This document shows positions 1 to 11,745 of a DNA stretch of 64,000 nt, piece by piece. The position numbers and the translations under genes are program-made. The notes under the pieces are model-generated. The model was not told the DNA's origin and ran no database searches. It saw only the letters and a list, made by a program, of their open reading frames with translations. Location of the stretch: assembly GCF_965363235.1 (NCBI RefSeq), contig NC_134838.1, positions 12,432,441 to 12,496,440 of the forward strand, in the 5' to 3' direction. This stretch comes from Mytilus galloprovincialis. Taxonomy: Eukaryota; Mollusca; Bivalvia; Mytilida; Mytilidae. Numbering within the stretch: position 1 is the stretch's first letter; the number at the start of each line of letters is the position of its first letter.

Positions 1-640
1 AAACCTCTATTCTTTTTAAAAAAAAAACTCAATAACTCTAAAATAAAAGTTTGAATCATCACCAAAAAGTATAGAGATCTTAAGATTAATATTAATAAGA
101 AGTGAGTAAAATTTAAACAATAATCATAAATAGGTTTTGAGATACATCGCAATAAGTGACCCCCCCTTTTTGTTTTACAAAAAAAAAATCAATTACTCTA
201 TTAAACCAAAATTTTAAACATCACCAAAAAGTAAACAGAAGTTTAAAAGATTTATATAACTAAGAAGTATGTAAAGTTTGATGTAGTTATAATACTTCGT
301 TTTTGAGATATGGAGCGACATGTTAAAAAACCCACATTCCTGTTTCACTTACATTTCCTGTAACTCAAAAAGATTTAATTTGATTTTCACTAAAAGGTTT
401 ACAGATCGTTTGACCATTATAAGAAATAACTATGTTAAATTTTAAGAAATAAGATAAGCTGTCCTCAAGTTACGGTGCGACATGTGTATGCTGGACAGAC
501 GGATAGACGGATAGAAAGACGGACGGACGGACGGACCGAATGACTGATAGATGGAGGAACGGACGGATGAAAGGACGGACGGACAGGTGGGCGGACAGAC
601 GGACAGACGGATGTATACAATAATACGTCCTGTCAAAATT
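1..640. repeat. Satellite-bearing element (pearl/Helentron-like), cut by window edge
   Basis: Three diverged tandem units of about 162-165 bp; the marker CATCACCAAAAAGTA recurs near 57 and 219, with a weaker match near 384. They are followed by a GACG/GACA-type microsatellite at about 490-612. This order (short satellite, then ACGG-like microsatellite) is that of bivalve pearl elements and Helentron-associated non-autonomous elements. The left end lies outside the window. No gene is visible; the open frame across the microsatellite is low-complexity. Confidence 0.6.
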
Positions 641-2690
641 GTTACGGGAGTGTAGAAATGGAAAAAAAACTCGTAATTAAAGGTCAATAAGTTTTATTAG
701 GATGTCGGCCAAGTCGACTTATTTGTATATTTTGTCTTCCTTATTATTTTTGCTATATAACTTTTATATATATTTGAAAAAAAATGTATAGAAATCGATA
801 AAAAGAACTTGAAATTCGTCACTTATCTCATAAAGTGTATACCGAATTAAAATATTGTAAGAAATAAGAAAACAGGAACATCCACGAAATCGGATTATGT
901 GAGTTGGATTATGTTTATTATAAACAAGAAAGAAATCTTTAGATCTGTGTACCATACTTGTATATGTTCCAGTCAAACCTTCTAACATTTGACATATGCA
1001 GCTTTATACAAATAGTTCAAAACGCTATGAATTCGAATCACTATGTCTCGCTTGTTTAAAAATATCAAGGAGAATGTTTATAATAAACATAATCCAACTC
1101 ACATAATCCGATTTCCCGGGTGTCCCTGTTTTCTCATTTCTTACAATATTTTAATTCGGTATACACTTTATAAGATAAATGGCGCATCTGGAAGACGTAT
1201 AGGTTGCACGCCCCCGACCCCACCTTTGGTTGCCAAAACTATATTGATTCATGTACTTAACGATTTTGTAAAGCAAAAAATAATCAAAATATTGTTCAAC
1301 TCGGCGGTTTATAAAAGCTGTTCGAATAACGTCCACTTTGAAATAAACTGAATCCGTCTGTCCGTATATATTGTCAAAATATATTGACCAACGTCAGTGT
1401 ACGATCATCATAACACAATGGCGACAGTACAGACCCTTTTTTTTTTTAGTAATGTTAACAAAATAATTATTATTGAATTTTGTCGATGACCTGAGCAGTT
1501 TATACTAATTTGTACATAGCAGTATAGTTACAATTAGTGATGAATAAATTTTATTTCAATGCATGGTAGTTGTAATCCTACATTCATTTTCTGTGTCGAT
1601 TATGCATGCATATACATTTGTCTTAATTTCAACGTTTATCCTTTAGAAGATTTATTTTTAACGATGATAGAAAAGATTACATACATAGAATGATTAGATT
1701 ACTTATAAAGGTGCCCATCCGAGGCTTTTGTGCGAGAAAATCACATATCAATTGTGTGTTTCGATTTTTAAGACCGTAAACTTTAATTTCAAGTTTAAAC
1801 TTGTTCAACATATTTTCCCATAACTCATATAGAAAACGCATATTTAGAGAGCTTTAACCTCAATCTCCTGTTAAAAAATTTCGGAATGCAAAGTAAAATT
1901 AAAATATTTGTGTTCTATAAGAGTAGGAATTCAATTGTTTGCTTATTATTTATTTGAATCTAAGACTCATATAAATAATAAGCCGTTGTCCGGTGAAAGA
2001 AGTTGTTTTCCAACAACCCACAAAACTCCTTTTCAACGCTGAAGTTAAATAATCAATTATAATGTAATGGGGTTATGCATTGTGAAATCTATGACGAAAC
2101 CGGGTGGTAAACATTGACGAAACCGGCCAGTTCCATTTTGACATGACCCTTTTCTTTCGTTCCATACACGGAGATACAAGTATTGAGATGCTCATAATGA
2201 CTAGTTTTGCCATCTCCGTGTCAGTATCTATCTTCCCGTACCTTTCTTTTCGTACAATGTGAACAATTTAACAAGAAATTAAACAATTTCGAGGCAAGGT
2301 TCACTCAATTCGTTATTTTGACATGCATTTTTACTTATTTCTCCGTTAATATAGAACAGTTGTAGAAATTAGTGCATATCACAATAGAAAATAGTTGTAT
2401 ATGTATATATATTCTTTGATATCATGAAAAAATAAGAAAATAGGGAGAAATCTATCTTTCTTCTGTCTATTGATGTTCCGTCATTGTGCCCGATGTTAGA
2501 TACCATCGAGTCCGAACAAATTTTGCCGGTGTGGTTTAGACACAGTGTCTTATAGTTCAGGTTTTCTGAACTTCTAAATTGTTCATGTACGCATACTACA
2601 AGCATGCATCTTATTTTTTACTTTTTTTTATTTCATGACTTAGTATTTGAAACTAAATTGCTAAAAAAACAAAAATCTCAAGTTGCTAAC
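641..2690. other. Intergenic, no gene seen; holds an inverted duplication
   Basis: I see no supportable coding exon. The stretch holds an inverted repeat with arms at 821-925 and 1076-1180 (listed separately). The rest is AT-rich single-copy-looking sequence. It ends just before the point where similarity between the 3' flanks of the two fucosidase genes begins (about 2690). Confidence 0.5.
821..1180. repeat. Inverted repeat, two arms of about 105 bp
   Basis: The left arm (821-925) and right arm (1076-1180) are near-identical reverse complements separated by about 150 bp. Short open frames seen on both strands come from the same sequence read in opposite directions, so they are not genes. 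This may be a foldback or MITE-like element, or an inverted local duplication. No target duplication was found. Confidence 0.7.
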
Positions 2691-2691
2691 A

Positions 2692-2697
2692 TTTATT
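2692..2697 (-). promoter_or_regulatory. Candidate polyadenylation signal of fucosidase copy A
   Basis: TTTATT on the plus strand is AATAAA on the gene strand. It lies about 1.4 kb beyond the stop codon. The equivalent signal with similar surroundings lies at 16241-16246 for copy B, and similarity between the two 3' flanks starts about here. That conservation is the main support; the resulting 3' UTR is long, so an earlier site is possible. Confidence 0.35.
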
Positions 2698-4131
2698 TTA
2701 ATAAAAATTAGGATTTCAATAAAATACAAAAATGTAAAGTAGTATATAGAACAATAAATAATGACAGAAATGTCATTGGAATGTATAATTATGCACATGC
2801 ATTTACACAAGATTGGTTAACAGTATTGATTTGAGTTACTCATGATGATTTTATAACTACCATCTCCATAGTCATGTTGTTTTTGCACCTATAATGCAGA
2901 CTAAAATGGCATAGAATTTCATCAAAATTACATTGATTAGCAAAATTGAAAAGGTCAATACTAATCTTTCCATTTGTTGATTGTTATATTTTATCACAGT
3001 AGGGTGCTATGTTACTTACATTTTTGTCATTTGTAACATCCAATGTTTACGAGATGAACGGAATTAAACAACTAATAAAAACTTGAGCTACCAAGCTGAA
3101 TCAGATCCCTCACAACTATTTATACATATTTTCAGATACACCTCCCATTTATTTCAACCAACATATTTTGGACATAATTTGTTGAGAGTTTTATTTTAAC
3201 ATTTTAGTGATATAAAATATCAGAAATCTATATGAAAAATCTTGCTGCATAAACAAATAATAGTTCTAGTTATTTCATTTATCTCTTTCTCAGTCTTAAA
3301 ACCTATAAGGCTGTGCTACACATACCATCAATGCCAAAGATCAAGAAATATTAAGATTTTGGGCAGATGACTTAAAAGAGTCAAAATATTCTATATTCAC
3401 ACAGAAATATAAGAATTTTTATATCTTTTGTTTTTATATATTTCTTCTGCATCAATTATGTTGGAAAATTCAAAGCACTAAATATCATATATTCATAAAC
3501 ATTGTATATTGCACTTTTCAATACAAATGTGTATCCACATTATTATGAGCATTAATAATATCAAACCAAATTTCACACTCTATTCATACATACAGTCTAG
3601 TATCAATTTTTTTGACTAAGTAACAAATATTCCCTTGATATGTAATCACATAAAAAAGACACTAAATAATAATAAATTCCACCATATCACACATTTTTGA
3701 TAATATTATTACATTAAACAATTCTGTTAAGATCTAAAAAAAACCAAACAAAACAATTGCAATAATATTAAATGGTATATCCCACATTTTTCATTAACTA
3801 AAAGGGATACATTTTTAGACATGGTTTAAGGTTTAATCATCCCTTATTTGAATTTTGAAGATAAGCAATAGACATCAAAGCAGAAGTATAAACCAGGAAG
3901 AGTGTTATATCCATACATTAATGCTTATATCATATTGTAAACTATAAAATAATTATCTTTCTACACGATTGAAAATATTTCTTCCTACAAGATTTCAAAC
4001 CATCCACATATATTTCAATTTTAACTACACATATAGGAATTCCTGCATAAAATTGTCTCTTACATTTTTACAGGTCTCTGTCCGTTTTGAAGTTTACCAA
4101 TATTGCTGGGAAAAAAGAAACACAATTCTGA

Positions 4132-5086
4132 TTAATTCTGTAAACCTGTCATTTTAAATGTCCACGCCCATTCACATGGCATTGTTTCCACAGACAATGG
4201 TGGTATCTGTATATTGATTCCCTTCCCACCAGCTCCAGCTTTCCATGTCACTTTGTCAGGATATCCCAACATACTGACAGTTGTGTCCTTTGATGTTATA
4301 GGAGCTCCAAGTTTTACCAAGTTACTGTCTGGCCATTCCAGCAGTATAGCATAAACATCAGTTTCTGTAGCTCCCTTCTTCATTGTATACCTAGAAAAAG
4401 ATGTATTCAATATTATATACTACAAGAATTTTAAGATTACAAAAACCATGAGACAAGATGTCAGACATTGTCTAAAATACTATTTGATATACATAAAAAT
4501 ACTTACAATCCATCTAGATAACTCTTTTCAACTTGGTTATTTGATCAAAAGTGTAAGTAGCAAAAAAATCTACCTAGTAAATTATCTGCATTTTCCATTA
4601 ACATCCCAGATACTTTTAAATAAATCATATGGCCTAATTTTTTTTTTTAATAAGATTGGATAAAATTAACCTTTATCACTGATCTATGAAATGAAATTGT
4701 GGTCAGATTAACCCTGTCTGACAGACATGTAGACCTGGCAAGGATCCAAACATCAAACATAAGTAGTTATCCTTTTATTCATAATTTAAAGCAAGTCAAG
4801 TTTTTGAAATGACAAAAAATATTCACTTTTTCTAGGAAATCACTGAACTAAGACGATTAGGTAAGGGACAATGGTCATATGACAGCAAAAACATTTTACT
4901 ATAAGGCATCTTTATACAAGGTGTGGGGCATACACATTTGTTTGTACCTTCTAAAGTATGAAGCTCTAAAAAGATATTTTATGCTGCAGCTGCTGTGGGA
5001 TTATCATTCTTATGTCTCGCATTTTGGGACTTTTGACCAAAATATAACTGTCTATAGGTTTAATCTGTTTACAAATAATTACTTAA

Positions 5087-5120
<34 letters not shown>

Positions 5121-8100
5121 CTTAGTTTGAAATTAAACTAGGGAGACTGATTTATATAAGAGCACTACTCTTGTTTCCTAATCCCTATTATTGCATCTTT
5201 TGTATATTTTGTATTTATGCCTTTACCCTTGTAGCTATATATATATATAACGATTTCTTAATTGTATATCTATTTTTATTAAATCTTAATTATTAGTTGT
5301 ACATCAGTGAACTATTTCTACATACCACACATTTTTAACAACAGTGTCATTCTGGTGAATCCAGGGTCTAGTTGCATAGATTCCATCTCCATTTACACGA
5401 AGCCATTGTCCCATCTGACGTAGTCTTTCTTCATAAATAGGACTGATCTTTCCATATTTTGTAGGACCAACATTCATCAGCATATTACCTCCGCAACTAA
5501 TGCAAAAATTGAAAAATACATCATGTCTACAAAATGTATACTTGTTTGTTAAAAATAAAGTAAGTCCTATTAATGAACAAATAAAAAAAAGAACAATTGT
5601 TTTTTTTTAAATCCATCAAGGTTCTGATGTGTAAATCATGACAAAGCAGGGTTCTGTTGGTTGTTTTTTTCATTGGCAATCATACATCTCCTTATTCTAT
5701 AGAGCCCACAAAAGACTATAGGATCCTACATCTCACTTAATGACTTATTTTCAAGGAGATAAAGTGGACTTAGTATAAAAACATTTATTTTGGAATGCCA
5801 AGTGCTTTCTTAATTACCTGACAGTAGAAATAAACTGTTTTAGAAGATCCTCTATTGTAAGGTAGTCTTCAAGCCTAGCGTTTCTACGGTATCCCCAGGA
5901 AAACTTGTCTATTGTCATAGCGTTTTCCCATTTGTGTTTCTGCAACTTGCCTTAAAACAAAAAATATATATATTCAATTAGGAAATAATAGATATAGGAA
6001 GATGTGGTGTGAGTGACAATGAGACAACTCTCCATCCAAATAACAATTTAAAAAAATTAAAGCATTATAGGTCAATGTACGGCCTTCAACACGGAGCCTT
6101 GGCTCACACCAAACAACAAGCTATAAAGGGCCCCAAAACTACTAGTGTAAAACCATTCAAACGGGAAGTTCATTTTCCACGTTCTATTTCTCTCAAGACA
6201 TACTACGTACACAATATACATGTTTGACTGATATTGACCTTTAACCTTATTACATGTAATTACTTTTTCACCTGTTATATAAACAGTTTTAATAATTCAA
6301 TGCTTTGTCGTACTTAATAATTCAAGTGAGTTTACTTAGCTTGTTTGCGTCCTGTCCATCAGAATCCAATAAACTTCTAATAATTATTAAAGGGAAACAT
6401 GATTATATCTCTCTTGGTATGGGTAACTATCTGTTACAATCAGTACATCAAAAATGAAAAGAAATTAGATATGACTTGCATAGTACCCTCAGTAGTCAAA
6501 GTATAATCCCTTATGTATAATAAAAGTAATAAAAAGCATTAAGTTAGGGAGAAATAAGCATATAACATTGTAAATACCTGGATTATATCTGTCAGAACAT
6601 GTATAAAATCCTCCATGTTTACAGGAACACCCAGATCCCCATCTATCATTGGTCACTACTGTATCTTTCACAGGACTGCAAAATTGAGAAAATTACTTAA
6701 CATATTGTATAAATCTTACTGAGAACCTTTATAATTAATAACTCTTACCAATCTGGTGTGATTTTTTTATTTATTTTAAGTGTTAACTTTAGTTCTGAAC
6801 TTGAGAAATACATAAAATAATCTAGAAAAAACCCAGTAGCGTATATATAAAAAAGAAGATGTGGTATGATTGCCAATGAGACAACTATCCACAAAATAAT
6901 CTTCTTTATCTAATGTTTGTGAAAACAATTTATGAGAATAAATGATGGCAAGTTTCAGATACAATATCTTATATTCCTATAGGCGCAATAAACTCACTCT
7001 GAAATACTTTGACAAGGCCAAGGGTTTCATATACAAAAACATTAATGTTTCTCTGCTCAGCAGATTTAAGAATTCAATTTGCCTCAAAAACATCTTTAAA
7101 AACGAAAATGTTGATACCATGGGGCAATCTCAGACTCAATATACATTACACTTGACAATTTGCTTGATATGGTCAAAATCATTGCCAAACAAATTTTAAG
7201 AAAATGTTTAGAAGTTTTAAGTTCATCAAAATCGTGGTCAATTTGAACACAGATTTCAAACATTATAAATTTAAGGTTTCAGTCTGCTACTTTTTATATA
7301 ATCTGCAGGTTGCTATTTTTGCAATTTGAAATGCATATGAAATATAACTAAAAACTTGAATATAGTGAAAAATTAAAGCCCTTTACCTGTTAAAACGTTC
7401 CATTCTGTAGTTACTCTTATAACTGAAGTTGATACTGACCTTTCATTATAAAGCCAAGCCAGGAAGTTGGTTGAATTCCAGTAGGCATCAGCAGCCTCCC
7501 AGTCTCCATCAGACCAAATAACTTCAGGCTTGTATGCATTCACCAGTTCATATAATTCAGGCATAGTCTTAGTCTGAAAAAGTAAATATAATCTAAAGAT
7601 AACTTTTACAGATACCTATACCTTACTCATAATCAGAAGAAGATGCAGGATACAAATGTACATTTATTTACTGTAAACAACTTATTTTCTTGAGCATTTT
7701 ATAAAGTATCCACAAAAGTAAGTTGGTTTACAGAATCCATGAATTCTGATGCTTAATCTCTGTTAAAAGTATAATATTACATTTCAGATAACTTTCAGTT
7801 TATAAAAATATATAAGTTAAACATCAAAGACTGCATCTTTGATAAATGTAAATAAAATTGCTTGACATATAGACATCCCAGTTGACAAAACAAAATAACT
7901 TATAAGTTTGTTACAAGAATGTGTCCAAAGTACACTGATGCCCCACTAGCCCTATCCTTTTCCATGTTCCATGGACAGTGAAATTGGGTAATTATCTAAT
8001 TTGGCATTAAAATTAGAAAGATCATATCATAAGCAACAAGTGTACTAAGTTTCAAGTTGATTGGACTTCAGCTTCATCAAAAACTACCTTGACCAAAAAC

Positions 8101-10088
8101 TTTAACCTGAAACTCCCACTTTCATTTTCTATGTTCAGTGGACCGTGAAATTGGGGTCAAAAGTCTAATCTGGCTTAAAAATTAGAAAGATCATCTCATA
8201 AACAACAAGTGTACTAAGTTTCAAGTTGATTGGACTTCAGCTTCATCCAAAAACTACCTTGACCAAAAACTTTAACCTGAACGGACGAACGGAACCACAG
8301 ATGGGCGGACGGACGAACGGAGCCACAGACCAGAAAACATAATGCCCCTCTACTATCGTAGGTGGGGCATAAAAACATTACCCTGACAAAATCTTGTTTT
8401 TTAAATCCTGAGTCTTTGTCATCCAAATATCTTGGATTAAACCATTCAAACAGAGAGTGGTACAGTCCAAACTTCATCTGGGTTTTAGCTCTCACTGCAG
8501 CTGCTAACTCACCTGTAAACAATAAGAATTTAAAGCTAATATGTTTATATTATTTATGTTACATTAGATAAAGTGTTTAACTTAATTGTACCAAGTAATG
8601 AAAAATATTTATAATTTACATTTAAAGTTCATTTCAGAATTGAATGCCTCTTTTTGTAACTTCATTGGGGTGTAAAAGCGTTGACCGAAGTACATTTTGT
8701 ATAAACCGTAGAAGCTGAGTGTAATAATTATTCATCAATAGATGCATACATGTATGTGACTATATTTTCAGGTGGACTTCTAACCACATCTCCCTTTATT
8801 CATATAACATGCAGTAAAGTAGTAATAAAATCTTACCAACAAGATCTCTGTTAGGACCAGTAGCATTAGAATTCCAGTTAAAGGAATACTTAGATGGCCA
8901 GTTGGTGTAACCTTCATGATGTTTACTTGTCAAAACAATATATCTATAAATGCAGTAAAATAACTGATTAAAAAAAATCAACATCAGAATGTATGATAAT
9001 TTATCATTGATAAATTAATGTACATGTAGTGTGACGAGATTGCTTCCCTTAGAAAAACTTAGTAGATACTTAGTCAGCCGTAAGCTGTTGAGCTAAGGAA
9101 GTACTTCTTTAGCTCAATCCGTTAGCGCGCTGCCTTGTAACACAGAGATCCCGGGTTCGAGTCCCAGTGGAGACAAGCAATTTTGTAATGAAATTCATGC
9201 ACTCTGGTTACATTGGCGCCCAACAATAATAACCCACGGTTAGAAGAATTACCTAGCCAGGTTAAAATTTAAATATAAAAAAGATGAAAATATCCTCATT
9301 ATAGAGTATGACTCTTGAGGTGTGGGAAGTGTGACAGGATTGCTTCCCTTAGAAAAACTTAGTAGATACTTAGTAAGCGGTAAGTAGTTGAGCTAAGGAA
9401 GTACTTCTTTAGCTCAGTCGGTTAGCGCGCTGCCTTGTAACACAGAGGTCTCGGGTGCGAGTCCCAGAGTAGACAAGCAATTTTGTAATGAAATTCATGC
9501 TCTCTGGTTACAGTAGCAAGATAATGAAAAAATATTTAGCAAAAATGCTGAACAACTGGTTTTATATTGAAAAAAATGTAAAGGGTTCTGCAGAACTCTG
9601 TGTCTGACTCTCACTCTGGGATTGCTACTGTCAGTCTTAATGTGTAATGTTGACTTTTAATTAAAAATATGATTCTTTAATATGATGATTTGTAAACATT
9701 ACAGAATTTATTTCCACACTTTTCTTCATTAGGACAGGAACAATTCTTACTTTGCACCAGAATCCTGAAACATTTCAGCCCATTCCTCTGGAACAAAAAA
9801 CTCAGTTGTGAACATAGCTGCAAAATCTGCATAAGTAAAATCTGGACGGTAGTTTTTCTGCATGTAATCCAAAACAGCCGGCATTGGCTGGCCTTTCCAT
9901 TGCCACCAAAACCACTCTGATGAAAAGGCTGGTACAGAAAATACACCCCAGTGAATAAATATACCAAGCTTAGCATCATCATACCATCCTGGAAGTGGTC
10001 TTGCATCTAAAGATTCCCATGTTGGGTCGTATTTCAATGAATTGACAAACGAAAATAGCAAAACAAAACAAACCAGGTAAGTGGCCAT
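4132..10088 (-). CDS. Alpha-L-fucosidase, GH29, tandem copy A (8 exons)
   Basis: Predicted to hydrolyse terminal alpha-L-fucose from glycans, in lysosomes or after secretion. Exons in coding order: 9751-10088, 8837-8943, 8382-8512, 7440-7573, 6578-6675, 5818-5950, 5326-5496, 4132-4390. All introns are GT-AG, phases agree, and the total is 1371 nt (456 aa plus stop), the usual size for animal FUCA1. Residues 1-17 form a signal peptide; the Met at 10088 is preferred to an in-frame one 24 nt upstream because the hydrophobic segment then starts properly. Family motifs seen: FIHWG with His46, SEWFWW (Glu58, Trp59), SKHHEGY (His121, His122), VIWSDGDW with the expected nucleophile Asp214, then [22 protein letters not shown] and SCGGN. 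The C-terminal exon encodes the beta-sandwich-like region. Copy B lies 8.7 kb away in the same orientation with identical exon lengths. Intron 1 carries an LTR mini-element and intron 3 a satellite element. Confidence 0.95.
5085..5120. repeat. Poly-T tract in fucosidase A intron 7
   Basis: About 30 consecutive T, between the last two exons of fucosidase copy A. A homopolymer; assembly length here may be unreliable. Confidence 0.8.
5995..6215 (+). repeat. Dispersed mussel-type repeat in fucosidase A intron 5
   Basis: Begins with a diverged form of GATGTGGTATGATTGCCAAT and runs through modules (AATGAGACAAC, GTCAATGTACGGCCTTCAAC, GGCCCCAAAACTACTAGTGT, CATTCAAACGGGAA) that recur at 20925-21090 (inverted), 41285-41470, 56810-57240 and 59010-59155. 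The same modules form the 3' tail of the reverse-transcriptase element at 57841-59155, so this is probably a truncated retroposed copy or a SINE-like derivative. The open frame across it is not a gene. Confidence 0.65.
6850..6905 (+). repeat. Short copy of the same tail repeat
   Basis: Contains GATGTGGTATGATTGCCAAT followed by GAGACAACTATCCACA, inside fucosidase A intron 4. Only the terminal module is present, as expected for heavily 5'-truncated retroposition. Confidence 0.6.
7905..8376 (-). mobile_element. Pearl/Helentron-like satellite element in fucosidase A intron 3
   Basis: In element orientation (minus strand) it starts near 8376 with TTTTTATGCCCC, forms a hairpin (8342-8370), has a TCCG/TTCG microsatellite (about 8280-8330), then two tandem units of about 170 bp whose core is AAAGTTTTTGGTCAAGGTAG, and ends near 7910 with GTGTACTTTGGACACATTCT. 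Related copies with the same core and end lie at 33290-33595 and 49560-50245. Its hairpin end lies only a few bases from the 5' splice site of exon 3 (intron starts at 8381). Confidence 0.7.
9030..9512 (+). mobile_element. LTR-type mini-element (TRIM) with tRNA-derived LTRs
   Basis: Two direct repeats of 183 bp, at 9030-9212 and 9330-9512, start TG and end CA and flank 117 bp of non-coding DNA. Directly after the first repeat is a primer-binding-site-like stretch (TTGGCGCCCAACAATAATAA) of the kind seen in Ty3/gypsy elements; a purine-rich stretch (GAGGTGTGGGAAG) directly precedes the second. The flanks share GTAG (9026-9029 and 9513-9516). Each LTR contains a tRNA-like region with A box TTAGCTCAGTCGGTTAGCGC (second copy), a TGT anticodon-like position and B box GGTTCGAGTCC (first copy). 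It codes for nothing and looks structurally whole. The LTRs resemble each other closely but not fully, so the insertion is moderately old. It lies in fucosidase A intron 1. Confidence 0.75.
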
Positions 10089-10400
10089 TTTGTTTTCACG
10101 TGATGAAAACAAAATTATGTCACATGATATGTACTCAGGTATGCAGACCAGAGGTTAAGCTTCAAGTCCGAGTCATGACAAAATATTGTACAAGTGATAT
10201 ATGTTAACACAGCAGAGCTATCAATTCGATGCTAAATATTCGTGACAAAGATGTTTTGTATATCCCTGTCGTTTTATCTACAAACCATACAGAAATAATT
10301 AATAGTATGCCACAACGGACGTTTAGACCACACACTCATCGAGCTCACCGAAATTAGACAAATACACAAATCTGCATGTAATTTTTTAACATTCAGTAAA
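10089..10400 (-). promoter_or_regulatory. Upstream region of fucosidase copy A, shared with copy B
   Basis: The stretch upstream of the start codon matches that upstream of copy B. The clearest block begins GTATGCCACAACGGACG (10306 here; equivalent near 29694) and continues past CAAATCTGCA. The duplicated unit therefore carried its own 5' flank. No TATA box is convincingly placed, so promoter function is inferred from position and conservation only. Confidence 0.45.
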
Positions 10401-10552
10401 GCCTTATACTTATCTTATTGTTGTTTGTTTGTCTATGGACTAATTCAATAATACTTTAATACCAAGAATGTTAAGGCATAATTGGAATGGACCCGGTTTT
10501 CCTATCTTTTACCAGCTCGTATTCAATTTCGTGATATTTTTTATATACAATA

Positions 10553-10581
10553 TATATATATATAAAAAAAATCTCTCTCTC
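10553..10581. repeat. Simple repeat (TA)n then (TC)n
   Basis: A short TA dinucleotide run is followed by an A run and CTCTCTCTCT. Low complexity. Confidence 0.7.
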
Positions 10582-10999
10582 TTTGACTTAAAGTTTGATA
10601 TGTCACCCTTGGTATTATCGCTTTTTTTACTGTTGACTGGTGATTCTTATTTCACTCATAGATCTACGTTTTTTTCTTTCTTATGGAAACAACCCAGCAC
10701 GTGTATAAAGTTGACTTGATTTTATATTCATGTTAAGTAAAATTGTTATTAAGCCTTCTTAAAGATGAGAAAGAAAATTACACTGTAAAAAACATCTTTT
10801 CACTTTCATATACATTAACTTTGTCCGTTTACTCATTTTAAGTTCTTTCCATTAAGTATCATTTTTTTCAAATATGTCCTAGATTTAAGATTTAAAACTT
10901 ATGATACTACATGGAAAAAAACAACTTTAACTAATTTATACCATTTTCTTTCACCTTGCAAACATCACGAGAACATACTCAGGAGCAGTCGTCCTTCCT

Positions 11000-11740
11000 T
11001 GCCCGTTTCAGTGCTGTTCCAGCATTAAAAATCAACATCAAAATGTGCACCTGCTCGGGTGATCGGTCTGAACTTGGAACTGGATGACTTACATGTACAT
11101 TGCTCCCGGTATTTAGTTCTTGTAACTGCTGTACTTTCACTGAATGGTGTTTTATCAGAGCTGTTGTAAAAGTATCTCATCTTCATTCCATTATTCATAC
11201 TTCTGTCCTAATGTTCATTAGTGATATATCTCCAGATCTCATCGCTTTTTCTCCATATCAACTGTGAAGACACTTCTGCTTGCCTACAGACTTATGAAAT
11301 AATCTTCTTCCTCTATGCTCCCACAACTCATAAGGTCATGAGAGCTTGTCATACTGTCTGCCCTGCTGAGACCTTGCAAGCTTATTCAATCTTCAATCAC
11401 CACGTCCTCCATTCCCGTTAATGACAATCCTCTACAAGCTGCTGGTATCCCATCCCATTTACCATCAGATGATGATCTTTCTTTCGTGGGCCTTATCCAT
11501 CATTTCTTCCCAAGGGACTGTAAGTTCAAATAAGACTGTCTGCCTTGTCAGAGCACAATATCTTGTCTTAGCAATGTTGATGCTATTTCCGCTGAGAAGC
11601 ACGTGCGTTACTGAATGTCGGCAGTCATATACCAGCAGTCTGTTGCTGTTGCAAGATCTTGCAAGGTTCCCCAGGCATTCTAGTGTTCTGTCTTTGTTCC
11701 GTTCAGCCGTCACAAAGTTTAACCAGATGCTCCGCAGGGC
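11000..11740 (-). pseudogene. Decayed mobile-element gene fragment (LTVPWEE-type ORF)
   Basis: A minus-strand open stretch at 11465-11713 encodes a protein with the phrase ELTVPWEEMMDKAHERK, preceded by a region rich in basic residues. From memory, proteins with the conserved LTVPWEE...A.ERK motif accompany mobile elements in cnidarians, molluscs and fish; I cannot name the family with certainty. The neighbouring sequence looks like decayed coding DNA. It is treated as a broken fossil, abutting the satellite element that starts at about 11746. Confidence 0.4.
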
Positions 11741-11745
11741 GTAGC

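Noticed and set aside
764-1351. Short genes on both strands at 764-988 and 1043-1351
   Set aside because: Both derive from the same inverted duplication; no splice or protein-family support.
9109-9175. A tRNA-Thr (UGU) gene
   Set aside because: A and B boxes and an anticodon-like triplet are present, but acceptor-stem pairing is poor, and the same sequence sits inside both 183-bp terminal repeats and a lone repeat elsewhere. It is a tRNA-derived part of a mobile element.
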